Shown: positions 1 through 7,711 of the stretch, in pieces | Layout: every line of letters starts with the position of its first letter | Position numbering within the stretch: position 1 is the stretch's first letter | Program-made: the position numbers and the translations under genes | NCBI RefSeq assembly: GCF_001013905.1 | Contig: NZ_LN831790.1 | Location: 3,796,001 to 3,860,000 of the forward strand | DNA: 64,000 nucleotides | Reading direction: 5' to 3' | Source: Streptomyces leeuwenhoekii | GTDB taxonomy: Bacteria; Actinomycetota; Actinomycetes; Streptomycetales; Streptomycetaceae | Notes under the pieces: model-generated | What the model was told of the DNA's origin: nothing | Seen by the model: the letters and a program-made list of their open reading frames with translations, nothing else | Database searches by the model: none

Positions 1-233
1 CGCCCGTCCGCCCTCGCCGCTGCCTCCGCGCGGACCGCCGGGCCGCCGCCTCGCTCCCTCCCCACAGGCCGCCGGGCCGCCGTGCGCGCCGCGGCCTCCA
101 CGCAGCCGCCGGGCCGCCGTCTCCCTCGCTCCCTCCGCGCAGGCCGCGGGTCCGGTGGTGAGCGGATCCCGGCGGGCGGTACGCGCGGTGGGCCGCGCCC
201 GCCGCAGGGCGCGCTCGGCGGGGTGACGGACCG

Positions 234-1139
234 TCAGTCCTTCTCCAGCACGAACGACGTCCGCACCTTCGCGAATCCCGGCGCCTTGGCCTCCACCAGG
301 TAGGTCCCGGCCCGGGCCGAACCGGCCGGAGGCGTCCCGCACTCGGGGGCGCTCGGCTTGCGGTCCCACTTCACGGTGTAGGTGATGCCGCCGTCGGCGG
401 GCACCCGAAAGAGCATGCTCGCCGCGTTCCTCGGGCAGTCGGCGGACGACCAGAACGGGTCGTCGGCGCCGGCCTGAGTGATCGTCAGAACCGCTTGCTT
501 CGGCCCGAGATCGACCTTGCAGTCGGTTCCCGAGGTGTTGCGCACGGTCAGGTCGAAGGCGGGCGTCCGACCCGGCTCGTAGGTGTTGCGGACGCTGCGC
601 ACGCTCATCTTGACCGCGTCCGCGGTGCAGTCGGGCAGCCCGGACCCGGCCGGCAGCGCGTCTCCCGCGCCGACACCGGCGGACGGACCGCTCGGCGCGC
701 CCCCGCCGGCCGCGCCGCCGGACCCGCCGGAGCCACCCGATCCCGCGGCGTCCCCGGAGCCCGCACCGGCGCCCGAGCCGTCACCGGACCCGGACCCGGA
801 CCCGTCGCCGGAGCCGCCGGTGTCCCCGGAGCCCGACTCGTCGCGCCCGCCCGGCGCTTGGCTTATCGCCGGCCCGGAACCCGAGGGGCCGGGGGTGATC
901 GAGGGCGCGGGGTTCTTGCCGTTCGCGCCGTCCTGCCGGTCGTCGCCGCCGTCTCCGCCACCGGCGGTGACGATCCAGGTGATCAACAGCGCCAACAGGG
1001 CGATCACGGACAGCAGTACAGCCCTCCGGCGCCAGTAGATGGTGGAGGGAAGCGGCCCGACAGGATTGCGCAGAGATCCCACGCGAAAACTGTACGAGAG
1101 ATCGGCGGCTTGCCCGGTCACACCCGCCGTCCGGGCCAC
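234..1139 (-). CDS. Membrane-anchored hypothetical protein with Gly/Ser/Asp stalk
   Basis: No function recognised. The reading gives 301 aa from a GTG start. A short basic N-terminus with WRRR near residue 36 precedes one hydrophobic segment (about 40-59). A Gly/Ser/Asp-rich low-complexity stalk runs to about residue 165. The C-terminal domain (about 168-301) has four regularly placed cysteines (DC, DC, DC, EC), suggesting two disulfides in an exported beta-sandwich domain. The likely topology is N-in with the C-terminal domain outside the membrane. No clear ribosome binding site precedes the GTG; another GTG six codons in is equally possible. It is divergent from the phosphatase gene that starts near 1256. 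The role is unknown; an envelope-facing or ligand-binding role is only a guess. Confidence 0.75.
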   Translation of the reverse strand: MARTAGVTGQAADLSYSFRVGSLRNPVGPLPSTIYWRRRAVLLSVIALLALLITWIVTAGGGDGGDDRQDGANGKNPAPSITPGPSGSGPAISQAPGGRDESGSGDTGGSGDGSGSGSGDGSGAGAGSGDAAGSGGSGGSGGAAGGGAPSGPSAGVGAGDALPAGSGLPDCTADAVKMSVRSVRNTYEPGRTPAFDLTVRNTSGTDCKVDLGPKQAVLTITQAGADDPFWSSADCPRNAASMLFRVPADGGITYTVKWDRKPSAPECGTPPAGSARAGTYLVEAKAPGFAKVRTSFVLEKD

Positions 1140-1220
1140 AAGTTTTCCGGATCATCATTCCGCTTGCCGCCCGGCCACCCCTGTCTTTCGTCAGGTGCGG
1201 CCCCTGACGATCGCGGACTG

Positions 1221-1247
1221 TGACCGAATCGGCGGGACACCTACCGT
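1221..1247 (+). promoter_or_regulatory. Possible promoter of the PAP2 gene
   Basis: TGACCG at 1221-1226 and TACCGT at 1242-1247 are separated by 15 bp and sit just before the preferred ATG at 1256, so the message would be nearly leaderless. The spacing is short for a housekeeping promoter, so this is tentative. Confidence 0.25.
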
Positions 1248-1255
1248 CCGTGAAC

Positions 1256-1909
1256 ATGGACTTCGTCGACACCGACCTGTACCGCGCCGTCACCGACTTC
1301 GCTCACGACACTCCCCTCTGGGTCCAGCACTCGGCGGAGACAGGAACGGAGGCCGGACTGCTGGTGTTCGCCGCGCTGTTCGTCGCCGCGTGGTGGCGGG
1401 CGCGGCACGCCGGGACCCGCGCGTTCGCGATCGCGGTGCTCGCACCCGTGGCCACGGCCGTGGCGTACGTGTGCAGTGAACTGCTCAAGTCGGCCGTCAC
1501 GGAGGAGCGTCCGTGCCGGGCGGTCGCCGGGGCCGCCCCGTCCCTCGCGGCCTGCCCGCCGCACGGTGACTGGTCCTTCCCCAGCAATCACGCCACGATC
1601 GCGGGCGGCGCCGCCCTCGCGCTCGCCCTGGCCCGCCGCCTGATCGTCTGGCTGACGGTTCCGCTCGCCCTGCTCATGGCCTTCTCCCGGGTCTTCGTCG
1701 GCGTGCACTACCCGCACGACGTGGCCGCGGGACTCCTGCTCGGCGCGGTCGTCGCCGTCCTGGCCGTCCGCCTGGGCACCCGTCCGGTGACCAGGCTGGC
1801 CGGGTCGATGCGCGCCTCCTCGGCGCCGGCCCTGCGGTGGCTGGCCGGTCCCGGCCCGGCGGGTGTCCCGTCCTACGGCACGCCGCGCCGGCCGGCCCGG
1901 CACCGCTGA
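1256..1909 (+). CDS. PAP2-superfamily membrane phosphatase
   Basis: A 217-aa integral membrane phosphatase of the PAP2 (lipid phosphatase/undecaprenyl pyrophosphate phosphatase-like) superfamily. All three catalytic motifs are readable: KSAVTEERP (KxxxxxxRP), PSNHAT (the central histidine motif, Asn replacing the usual Gly), and SRVFVGVHYPHD (SRxxxxxHxxxD). Five or so hydrophobic segments surround them, placing the active site on the outer face. The likely role is dephosphorylation of a lipid pyrophosphate carrier or phosphatidate; substrate cannot be assigned. The ATG at 1256 is preferred; a GTG at 1220 would add 12 residues. The C-terminus is Pro/Arg-rich and disordered. Confidence 0.88.
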   Translation: MDFVDTDLYRAVTDFAHDTPLWVQHSAETGTEAGLLVFAALFVAAWWRARHAGTRAFAIAVLAPVATAVAYVCSELLKSAVTEERPCRAVAGAAPSLAACPPHGDWSFPSNHATIAGGAALALALARRLIVWLTVPLALLMAFSRVFVGVHYPHDVAAGLLLGAVVAVLAVRLGTRPVTRLAGSMRASSAPALRWLAGPGPAGVPSYGTPRRPARHR

Positions 1910-1933
1910 GCCGCCCGCGCGCGCCGGTCCCGG

Positions 1934-2596
1934 TCAGGGCCCGACCAGCCCGGCCTCGTACGCCACGATCGCCGCCTGCACCCGGTTGCGTACCTCCAAC
2001 CGGTCCAGGACCGCGCTGACGTACGCCTTCACCGTGCCCTCGACGAGGTGCAGGCGGGCGGCGATCTCCGGGTTGGACAGTCCGGCGCCGACCAGGCCGA
2101 GCACCTCGCGCTCACGCGGGCTGAGCCGGGCCACACGCGCGCGTGCCCGTGCCTCGCGGGCGAGCCGGCCGCCGCCCTCCCCGCCCAGGTCCTCGACGAC
2201 GTACCGGGCCACCTTCGGGGACAGGAAGGCGGCGCCGCCGGCCACCGCCCGTACGCCCGCGATCAGTTCGTAGGGGTCCCCGGACTTCAGCAGGAACCCG
2301 GTGGCGCCGCCGGAGAGCGCGCGGGCCACGTAGGAGCGTTCGGAGAAGGTGGTCAGCATGGCGACCGCCGTACCGGGGACGGTCCGGACGATCTCCTCCC
2401 CCGCCGCCAGGCCGTCCAGGCGCGGCATGCGGATGTCAAGCAGCGCCACGTCCGGGCGGTGGGCGCGGGCCAGATCGACCGCCTCGCGGCCGTCACCGGC
2501 CTCCGCGACCACCTCGCTCTCGCCGCCGCTCGCCAGGATGGCCCGCACCCCGGCGCGCACCAGCGCCTCGTCGTCGGCCAGCAGGACACGGATCAC
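1934..2596 (-). CDS. LuxR/NarL-family response regulator
   Basis: A 220-aa two-component response regulator. The receiver domain fills about residues 1-120, with acidic pocket LLADDE, phospho-acceptor Asp in LLDIRMP and the conserved Lys in LLKSGD. A LuxR-type helix-turn-helix (LSPREREVLGLVGAGLSNPEIAARL) lies near the C-terminus. The GTG start at 2596 overlaps the stop codon of the upstream histidine kinase gene as GTGA, so the two are translationally coupled and form a cognate pair. The target genes are unknown; the mutY and phosphatase neighbours give no clear hint. Confidence 0.93.
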   Translation of the reverse strand: MIRVLLADDEALVRAGVRAILASGGESEVVAEAGDGREAVDLARAHRPDVALLDIRMPRLDGLAAGEEIVRTVPGTAVAMLTTFSERSYVARALSGGATGFLLKSGDPYELIAGVRAVAGGAAFLSPKVARYVVEDLGGEGGGRLAREARARARVARLSPREREVLGLVGAGLSNPEIAARLHLVEGTVKAYVSAVLDRLEVRNRVQAAIVAYEAGLVGP

Positions 2597-4176
2597 CGTG
2601 ACATCTCCCCGAGTTCCTCGCGCCCTTCGCCGGACGGGCCCACCCGCGGGATCACGTCCTTGGCGGCCAGGCGCCCCTTGTCGTCGAAACAGAGCCTGAA
2701 GTGGTCGACGGAGACCAGCAGTTCGCCGCTCGACCGGTAGTAGCGGCAGGTGGTGCCCGCCGGCGGCGGCGCGGGCGCGCGGTCGGTGGGCGGGTCGCGC
2801 ACCTCCCGCTCCGGCAGCACGCGCGCGACCTCGCCGGCCGGCGCGCCCGGGCGCAGCCCGGCGTACGCGCTCGGCTCCAGCACGGAGCGGGTCTCGGTGT
2901 AGGCGTACCAGCCGAAGGCCGCGCCCACCAGCACGGCGCCCGCGCCGGCCGCGGCCCCCAGGCCGAGGGCGACACGGCGGCGGGCACGGGTGAGGGGAAA
3001 GGCCGCGGGACGGGCCTCCCGGGGCGCCGGACGGGCCTGCCGCACGGGCACCCGGGCGCGGACCCGGAAGCCCTCGCCGTGCGGCCCCGCCTCGAACACG
3101 CCGCCGACCGCGGTGACGGCGGCCCGCAGGCCGAGCAGCCCCGAGCCGCCCGAGGAGCGGGAACCCGCCTCGGTGGCGCGCTGGTTGGTGACGGTCACGA
3201 CCACGTCGGGGCCGTGCCGGGCGACCGCGACGGCGACGGGGGCGCCCGGCGCGTGCCGGGCCGCGTTGGTCAGCGCTTCGCGCACCACCCGGTGCAGCAG
3301 CCGCTCGGCCACCCCGCCGGACGGCAGCGCCGTGTGGCCGCCGGACGGCTCCCAGCGCACGGCGAGCCCCGATTCGGCGGCGCGGGCGACGAGTTGCTCC
3401 ACGGTCTCGCCCGCCGGGGTCAGCGGGACGGGCTCGTCGTCCTCCCGCAGGACGCCGATGATGCGGTGCAGCCGGTCCGTGGCGTCGGCGGCGGCGGACC
3501 GCAGGTCGGCCGCGGCGGCCCGGTGCTCGTCGGCGAGGCCGGGGGCGACCTGGAGCGCGCCGGCCCGCAGGGCGATCAGGCTCAGCTCGTGCCCGAGGGA
3601 GTCGTGCATGTCCTGGGCGATACGGGCCCGCTCCCGCAGCCGGGCCCGTTCCTCGGCGTGCCGCTGCTCGTCCTCCAGGCGGGCCGCGCGCAGCCAGCCC
3701 GCCTCGGCCAGTTCGCGGCTCTGCCGCCAGTAGCGTCCGCAGAGCCAGGGGAAGACGCAGCCGAACAGCAGCGTGCCGGTCATGACCAGGAACTCGGGGG
3801 CCGGGTCGACGCCGGTGAGCGCGATCTTCGCGGTGCCGGCGCCGGCGACCGAGGCGAAGCACACCGCCGCGGGGCGCGCTCCGGCCGCCCGCAGGCCGAG
3901 CAGCAGGGCGAGGACGCCGAGGGCCGGGCCGTAGGCGACGGTGAACAGGGCGGGGGCGTCGGCCAGGCTCAGGGCCGCCGTCAGCGCGAACGCCGTGAGC
4001 GGCCGGCGCCGGGACACGCCGACGGCCACGGCGAGGACCGCGACCCCGGCCGCCGGCCACCAGGCGGCGCGCGGCTCGTTCAGCCCGAGCCGGTCGGCGG
4101 TGAGCGCGGGCAGCGCGAGGACCGCCCAGAGCAGGCAGGCCGGCCCGGCGCGGCGGCGTTCGGGAGGGCGTGGCAT
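2593..4176 (-). CDS. Histidine kinase (HisKA_3 type) with extra C-terminal membrane domain
   Basis: A 527-aa sensor kinase. Residues 1-165 hold four to five membrane helices. The dimerisation/phospho-acceptor segment reads AQDMHDSLGHELS, with the His typical of NarX/DesK-type kinases. The ATP-binding domain has EALTNAARHA (N box) and SGLLGLRAAV (G box). Unusually, the protein continues past the kinase for about 140 residues: a basic linker, one more hydrophobic helix, then a roughly 95-residue exported domain with two cysteines (TTCRYY, FRLCFDD) and a DDKGRL turn. Most kinases of this class end at the G box, so this tail is probably a second sensor module. It is coupled to the response regulator gene by a 4-bp overlap. 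Confidence 0.92.
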   Translation of the reverse strand: MPRPPERRRAGPACLLWAVLALPALTADRLGLNEPRAAWWPAAGVAVLAVAVGVSRRRPLTAFALTAALSLADAPALFTVAYGPALGVLALLLGLRAAGARPAAVCFASVAGAGTAKIALTGVDPAPEFLVMTGTLLFGCVFPWLCGRYWRQSRELAEAGWLRAARLEDEQRHAEERARLRERARIAQDMHDSLGHELSLIALRAGALQVAPGLADEHRAAAADLRSAAADATDRLHRIIGVLREDDEPVPLTPAGETVEQLVARAAESGLAVRWEPSGGHTALPSGGVAERLLHRVVREALTNAARHAPGAPVAVAVARHGPDVVVTVTNQRATEAGSRSSGGSGLLGLRAAVTAVGGVFEAGPHGEGFRVRARVPVRQARPAPREARPAAFPLTRARRRVALGLGAAAGAGAVLVGAAFGWYAYTETRSVLEPSAYAGLRPGAPAGEVARVLPEREVRDPPTDRAPAPPPAGTTCRYYRSSGELLVSVDHFRLCFDDKGRLAAKDVIPRVGPSGEGREELGEMSR

Positions 4177-4294
4177 CCCTCAGACGCTACAAGCGCGGGG
4201 CCCCGCGACGCCCCTGCCGATCGTCAGGGGCCACGCCCTCCCAGGGTGGCGGTGCACCCGCAGGGGCCTCCTCCCGTGGCAGGATCGACAGGTC

Positions 4295-5326
4295 ATGACT
4301 GCGCCCACGAAGCCCCCGCACTGCGGTCCGGCCGCCCGGCCCGCCGCCGCCCCCGCTCCCGCCGACCCCGCCGCCGCCCCCGGCACGCCCGCCGTCGCCG
4401 CCTCGGACGCTCCCGGCGCACGCCCCGCGGATTCCGTGGCGGAGCGCGCCCTCGGGGAGCCGTTGCACGCTCCCGTCATCGACTGGTTCGACGAGAACGC
4501 CCGCGACCTGCCGTGGCGGCGCCCGGAGGCCGGCGCGTGGGGCGTGATGGTGAGCGAGTTCATGCTCCAGCAGACGCCGGTGAGCCGGGTGCTGCCGGTC
4601 TACGAGCAGTGGCTGGCCCGCTGGCCGCGCCCCGCCGACCTGGCCCGCGAGGCCCCCGGCGAGGCCGTGCGCGCCTGGGGCCGGCTCGGCTACCCGCGCC
4701 GCGCGCTGCGGCTGCACGGCGCCGCCGTCGCCATAACGGAGCGGCACGGCGGCGACGTACCGGCCGACCACGCCCAGTTGCTGGCGCTGCCCGGCATCGG
4801 CGAGTACACGGCCGCGGCGGTGGCCTCCTTCGCCTACGGCCAGCGGCATCCGGTGCTGGACACCAATGTCCGCCGGGTCCTGGCCCGGGCCGTCACCGGT
4901 GTGCAGTACCCGCCGAACGCGACCACCGCCGCCGAGCGCCGGCTGGCCCGCGCGCTGCTGCCGGACGACGAGGGGACCGCCGCCCGCTGGGCCGCCGCCT
5001 CGATGGAGCTGGGCGCGCTGGTGTGCACGGCGAAGAACGAGGCGTGCCACCGCTGCCCGATCGCCGCGCGCTGCGCGTGGCACCTGGCGGGCAAGCCGGA
5101 GCACGACGGACCGCCGCGCCGCGGCCAGACGTACGCGGGTACGGACCGCCAGGTCCGCGGCCGGCTGCTCGCCGTACTGCGGGAGGCGCCCGGTCCGGTG
5201 TCGCAGGCGGCCCTGGACCGGGTGTGGCACGAACCCGTCCAGCGGGCCCGCGCCCTGGACGGGCTGGTCGCGGACGGTCTGGTGGAGCCGCTGCCGGGCG
5301 GACGGTACCGGCTGCCGCTCACCTGA
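4295..5326 (+). CDS. mutY: A/G-specific adenine DNA glycosylase
   Basis: A 343-aa base-excision-repair enzyme that removes adenine mispaired with 8-oxoguanine. After a disordered Pro/Ala-rich N-terminus (about 1-60), the HhH-GPD core is clear: catalytic Glu region SEFMLQQT, helix-hairpin-helix LPGIGEYTA, catalytic Asp in VLDTNVRRVLA. The [4Fe-4S] loop has cysteines spaced C-x6-C-x2-C-x5-C in CTAKNEACHRCPIAARC. The C-terminus is short and looks like a winged helix, not the long NUDIX-like 8-oxoG-recognition domain of E. coli MutY; the actinobacterial forms I know are similarly short. The ATG at 4295 is chosen. The gene is divergent from the two-component pair. Confidence 0.95.
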   Translation: MTAPTKPPHCGPAARPAAAPAPADPAAAPGTPAVAASDAPGARPADSVAERALGEPLHAPVIDWFDENARDLPWRRPEAGAWGVMVSEFMLQQTPVSRVLPVYEQWLARWPRPADLAREAPGEAVRAWGRLGYPRRALRLHGAAVAITERHGGDVPADHAQLLALPGIGEYTAAAVASFAYGQRHPVLDTNVRRVLARAVTGVQYPPNATTAAERRLARALLPDDEGTAARWAAASMELGALVCTAKNEACHRCPIAARCAWHLAGKPEHDGPPRRGQTYAGTDRQVRGRLLAVLREAPGPVSQAALDRVWHEPVQRARALDGLVADGLVEPLPGGRYRLPLT

Positions 5327-5346
5327 CGGTTGGACAGATCACAGCC

Positions 5347-5374
5347 GGGCGGGCGGCCACGGCGCCGCCCGCCC
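5347..5374 (+). terminator. Hairpin after mutY
   Basis: GGGCGGGCGGC at 5347-5357 pairs perfectly with GCCGCCCGCCC at 5364-5374 across a 6-base loop. It lies 21 bases after the mutY stop. There is no T-run, as is normal in Streptomyces. Confidence 0.55.
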
Positions 5375-5465
5375 GCCTCCGTGACGGCTCCCCCACCCCC
5401 CGAATCACCCCATAACCACCCTGATCGCCCCCCGCGTTTATCCGGCTCCTACTTCCGTTACACAA

Positions 5466-5488
5466 CCGACGGACAGCCGACGGACAGC
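5466..5488 (+). promoter_or_regulatory. Candidate CseB operator upstream of sigE
   Basis: CCGACGGACAGC occurs twice with an exact 11-bp period (5466-5477 and 5477-5488). A further GGACAGC follows at 5502-5508. Direct repeats one helical turn apart are the usual target of OmpR/PhoB-type regulators. CseB is such a regulator, is encoded in this operon, and is known in S. coelicolor to activate sigE. Confidence 0.5.
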
Positions 5489-5626
5489 CGCAGCCCGGCT
5501 CGGACAGCGCCGTGACAAGGCTTGCCTACCTTCGTTCCGTGCCTGTGCGAACGCACGGTCACGGACCAAGGCAGTGAACCGGCGGCACGGCCGCCGGGAC
5601 AACGGGGATCGGGGAAGGGGCTCACC

Positions 5627-6166
5627 ATGGCGCAGGGAGAGGTGCTCGAGTTCGAGGAGTACGTGCGCACCCGGCAGGACGCGCTGCTGCGCAGCGCGCG
5701 GCGCCTGGTCCCGGATCCGGTGGACGCCCAGGACCTGCTGCAGACCGCGCTGGCCCGGACGTACGGCCGCTGGGACGGCATCGCCGACAAGCGGCTGGCC
5801 GACGCCTACCTGCGCCGGGTGATGATCAACACCCGGACCGAGTGGTGGCGGGCCAGGAAGCTGGAGGAGGTGCCCACCGAGCAGCTCCCGGACGCCTGCG
5901 TGGACGACTCCACCGAGCAGCACGCCGACCGGGCCCTGCTGATGGACGTGCTGAAGGTGCTCGCCCCGAAGCAGCGCAGCGTGGTGGTGCTGCGACACTG
6001 GGAGCAGATGTCCACGGAGGAGACGGCCGCCGCCCTCGGCATGTCGGCCGGAACGGTCAAGAGCACGCTGCACCGGGCGCTCGCCCGGCTCCGCGAGGAG
6101 CTGGAGGCCCGCGATTTGGACGCACGCGCGCTGGAGCGTGAGGAGCGGGAGCGGTGCGCGGCCTGA
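5627..6166 (+). CDS. sigE: ECF sigma factor SigE
   Basis: A 179-aa extracytoplasmic-function sigma factor. Region 2 spans about residues 5-75 (DAQDLLQTALARTYGRWD; RRVMINTRTEWWR). Region 4 spans about 110-165 (LAPKQRSVVVLRHWEQMSTEETAAALGMSAGTVKSTLHRALARL). In S. coelicolor the protein of near-identical sequence directs the cell-envelope stress regulon, and its transcription is switched by CseB/CseC, not by an anti-sigma factor. No anti-sigma gene is present here either. The ATG at 5627 follows GGGGAAGGGG. The downstream cseA starts inside the last codons of this gene. Confidence 0.96.
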   Translation: MAQGEVLEFEEYVRTRQDALLRSARRLVPDPVDAQDLLQTALARTYGRWDGIADKRLADAYLRRVMINTRTEWWRARKLEEVPTEQLPDACVDDSTEQHADRALLMDVLKVLAPKQRSVVVLRHWEQMSTEETAAALGMSAGTVKSTLHRALARLREELEARDLDARALEREERERCAA

Positions 6167-6813
6167 CCGGCACGGGGTCCACCCGGAGCCGGGGAACCTT
6201 CCAGGCGGCGAGCGCGGCGGCGGCCGTGCTGGCCGCCGCCGTCCTTTCGCTGTCCGCCTGCGCGGCGGGCGGCACCGGTGCCCGTGACGAGGGACCGGCC
6301 CACGGCGACCCGGCGGCCGGTGTCGCCGCCTCCGCCTCCCCCTCGTCCAGCCCCTCGCGGACGCCCGACCGGGTCGACGCCGTCCGGCTGATCAAGACCG
6401 ACCCGCGGGTTTCGGCCGAGGTCAAGCGCGAGCTGAAGCCGTGCGTCGCCGACGAGTACCCCGTCGACGTCTCCTACGGCGATCTGACCGGAGGGTCCGC
6501 CGAGGACGTCGTCGTCAACGTGCTGACGTGCGGTGACGCGGTGGGCGTCGGGAGTTACGTGTACCGCCGCGAGAGCGGCCGGTACCAGAACGTGTTCACG
6601 GCCGAGGAGCCTCCGGTCTACGCGGAGATCGACCGCGGCGACCTCGTGGTGACCAAGCAGGTGTACGAGGAGGACGACCCCGTCTCGAACCCGTCCGGGG
6701 AGAACGTGGTGACCTACCGCTGGACCTCGGACCGGTTCGTCGAGAAGTTCCGTACGCACAACGACTACGGCAACGCCGTCGGGCCGGACGTCTCGCCCGC
6801 GCCCACCGGCTGA
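6154..6813 (+). CDS. cseA: Envelope-stress lipoprotein CseA
   Basis: A 219-aa lipoprotein with a basic start, a hydrophobic segment and a lipobox LSAC (lipidated Cys near residue 36). A Ser/Pro-rich linker and a soluble domain with two cysteines follow. In S. coelicolor CseA is a negative modulator of the sigE signal system, acting outside the membrane. The GTG start lies 13 bases inside the sigE 3' end and is preceded by GGGAGCG, so it is translationally coupled to sigE. About 190 bases separate it from cseB and contain a GGCCGGTGACC direct repeat. Confidence 0.94.
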   Translation: MRGLTGTGSTRSRGTFQAASAAAAVLAAAVLSLSACAAGGTGARDEGPAHGDPAAGVAASASPSSSPSRTPDRVDAVRLIKTDPRVSAEVKRELKPCVADEYPVDVSYGDLTGGSAEDVVVNVLTCGDAVGVGSYVYRRESGRYQNVFTAEEPPVYAEIDRGDLVVTKQVYEEDDPVSNPSGENVVTYRWTSDRFVEKFRTHNDYGNAVGPDVSPAPTG

Positions 6814-7001
6814 GCCGTGGGCCACGGGAGCGGCGGCGGGGGACCGCGGGCGGTGGTGAACCGTTCCGGCCCCCGTGTCCGATGTACCGGTGGACACGAA
6901 AGGCGGATGCCGGGGACGGCCGGCGGCCCCACGGGCCGGTGACCGGCCGGTGACCGGCGGCGACCGCACGGCAGCGACAGCTAAGGACTGAGAGCACCGG
7001 G

Positions 7002-7703
7002 ATGGCAGAGCAGACCCACGTCCTGTTCGTCGAGGACGACGACGTCATCCGCGAGGCCACCCAGCTCGCCCTGGAGCGGGTCGGCTTCGCGGTCACCGCG
7101 ATGCCCGACGGCCTGTCGGGCCTGGAGGCGTTCCGCGCCGACCGGCCGGACATCGCCCTGCTGGACGTCATGGTGCCCGGTCTGGACGGCGTCAGCCTGT
7201 GCCGCCGTATCCGCGACGAGTCCACCGTGCCGGTGATCATGCTGTCGGCGCGGGCCGACTCCATCGACGTGGTGCTCGGGCTGGAAGCGGGCGCCGACGA
7301 CTATGTGACCAAGCCGTTCGACGGAGCGGTGCTGGTGGCGCGGATCCGCGCGGTGCTGCGCCGCTTCGGCCACGCGGGCCGCGGTGAGCGGGGGGACGCG
7401 GCCGGCGAGGACGACGGCGGTGTGCTCACCTTCGGCGACCTCCAGGTCGACACCGACGGCATGGAGGTGCGCCGGGCGGGGCAGCCGGTGGCGCTCACCC
7501 CCACCGAGATGCGGCTACTGCTGGAGTTCTCCGCCGCGCCGGGCACGGTGCTCTCCCGGGACCGGCTGCTGGAGCGGGTGTGGGACTACGGCTGGGGCGG
7601 TGACACCCGGGTGGTGGACGTCCATGTGCAGCGGCTGCGGACCAAGATCGGCCAGGACCGGATCGAGACGGTCCGTGGTTTCGGCTACAAGTTGAAAGCC
7701 TGA
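7002..7703 (+). CDS. cseB: Response regulator CseB
   Basis: A 233-aa OmpR/PhoB-family regulator. The receiver domain has acidic pair EDDD near residue 10, phospho-acceptor in LLDVMVPGLDG and Lys in TKPFDG. An acidic linker of about 20 residues precedes the winged-helix DNA-binding domain (LTPTEMRLLLEF ... RVVDVHVQRLRTKIG ... VRGFGYKL). It is expected to be phosphorylated by CseC under wall stress and to activate sigE. The cseC start is 8 bases after its stop, so they are co-transcribed. Confidence 0.95.
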   Translation: MAEQTHVLFVEDDDVIREATQLALERVGFAVTAMPDGLSGLEAFRADRPDIALLDVMVPGLDGVSLCRRIRDESTVPVIMLSARADSIDVVLGLEAGADDYVTKPFDGAVLVARIRAVLRRFGHAGRGERGDAAGEDDGGVLTFGDLQVDTDGMEVRRAGQPVALTPTEMRLLLEFSAAPGTVLSRDRLLERVWDYGWGGDTRVVDVHVQRLRTKIGQDRIETVRGFGYKLKA

Positions 7704-7711
7704 GCAGGGGT

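Larger units (their letters stand above)
5327..5626. other. mutY-sigE intergenic region
   Basis: About 300 bases holding a terminator-like hairpin after mutY (5347-5374), the CGACGGACAGC direct repeat (5466-5488) and the presumed sigE promoter. No small gene is visible. Confidence 0.6.

Noticed and set aside
82..303. A 73-aa plus-strand frame at the left edge
   Set aside because: Arg/Gly/Pro-rich composition, no start signal, and it overlaps the 3' end of the gene at 234.
2701..5415. A 904-aa plus-strand open frame across the kinase and mutY genes
   Set aside because: It is a high-GC shadow: low-complexity Arg/Gly/Ala text with no domain, antisense to a clear kinase and out of frame with mutY.
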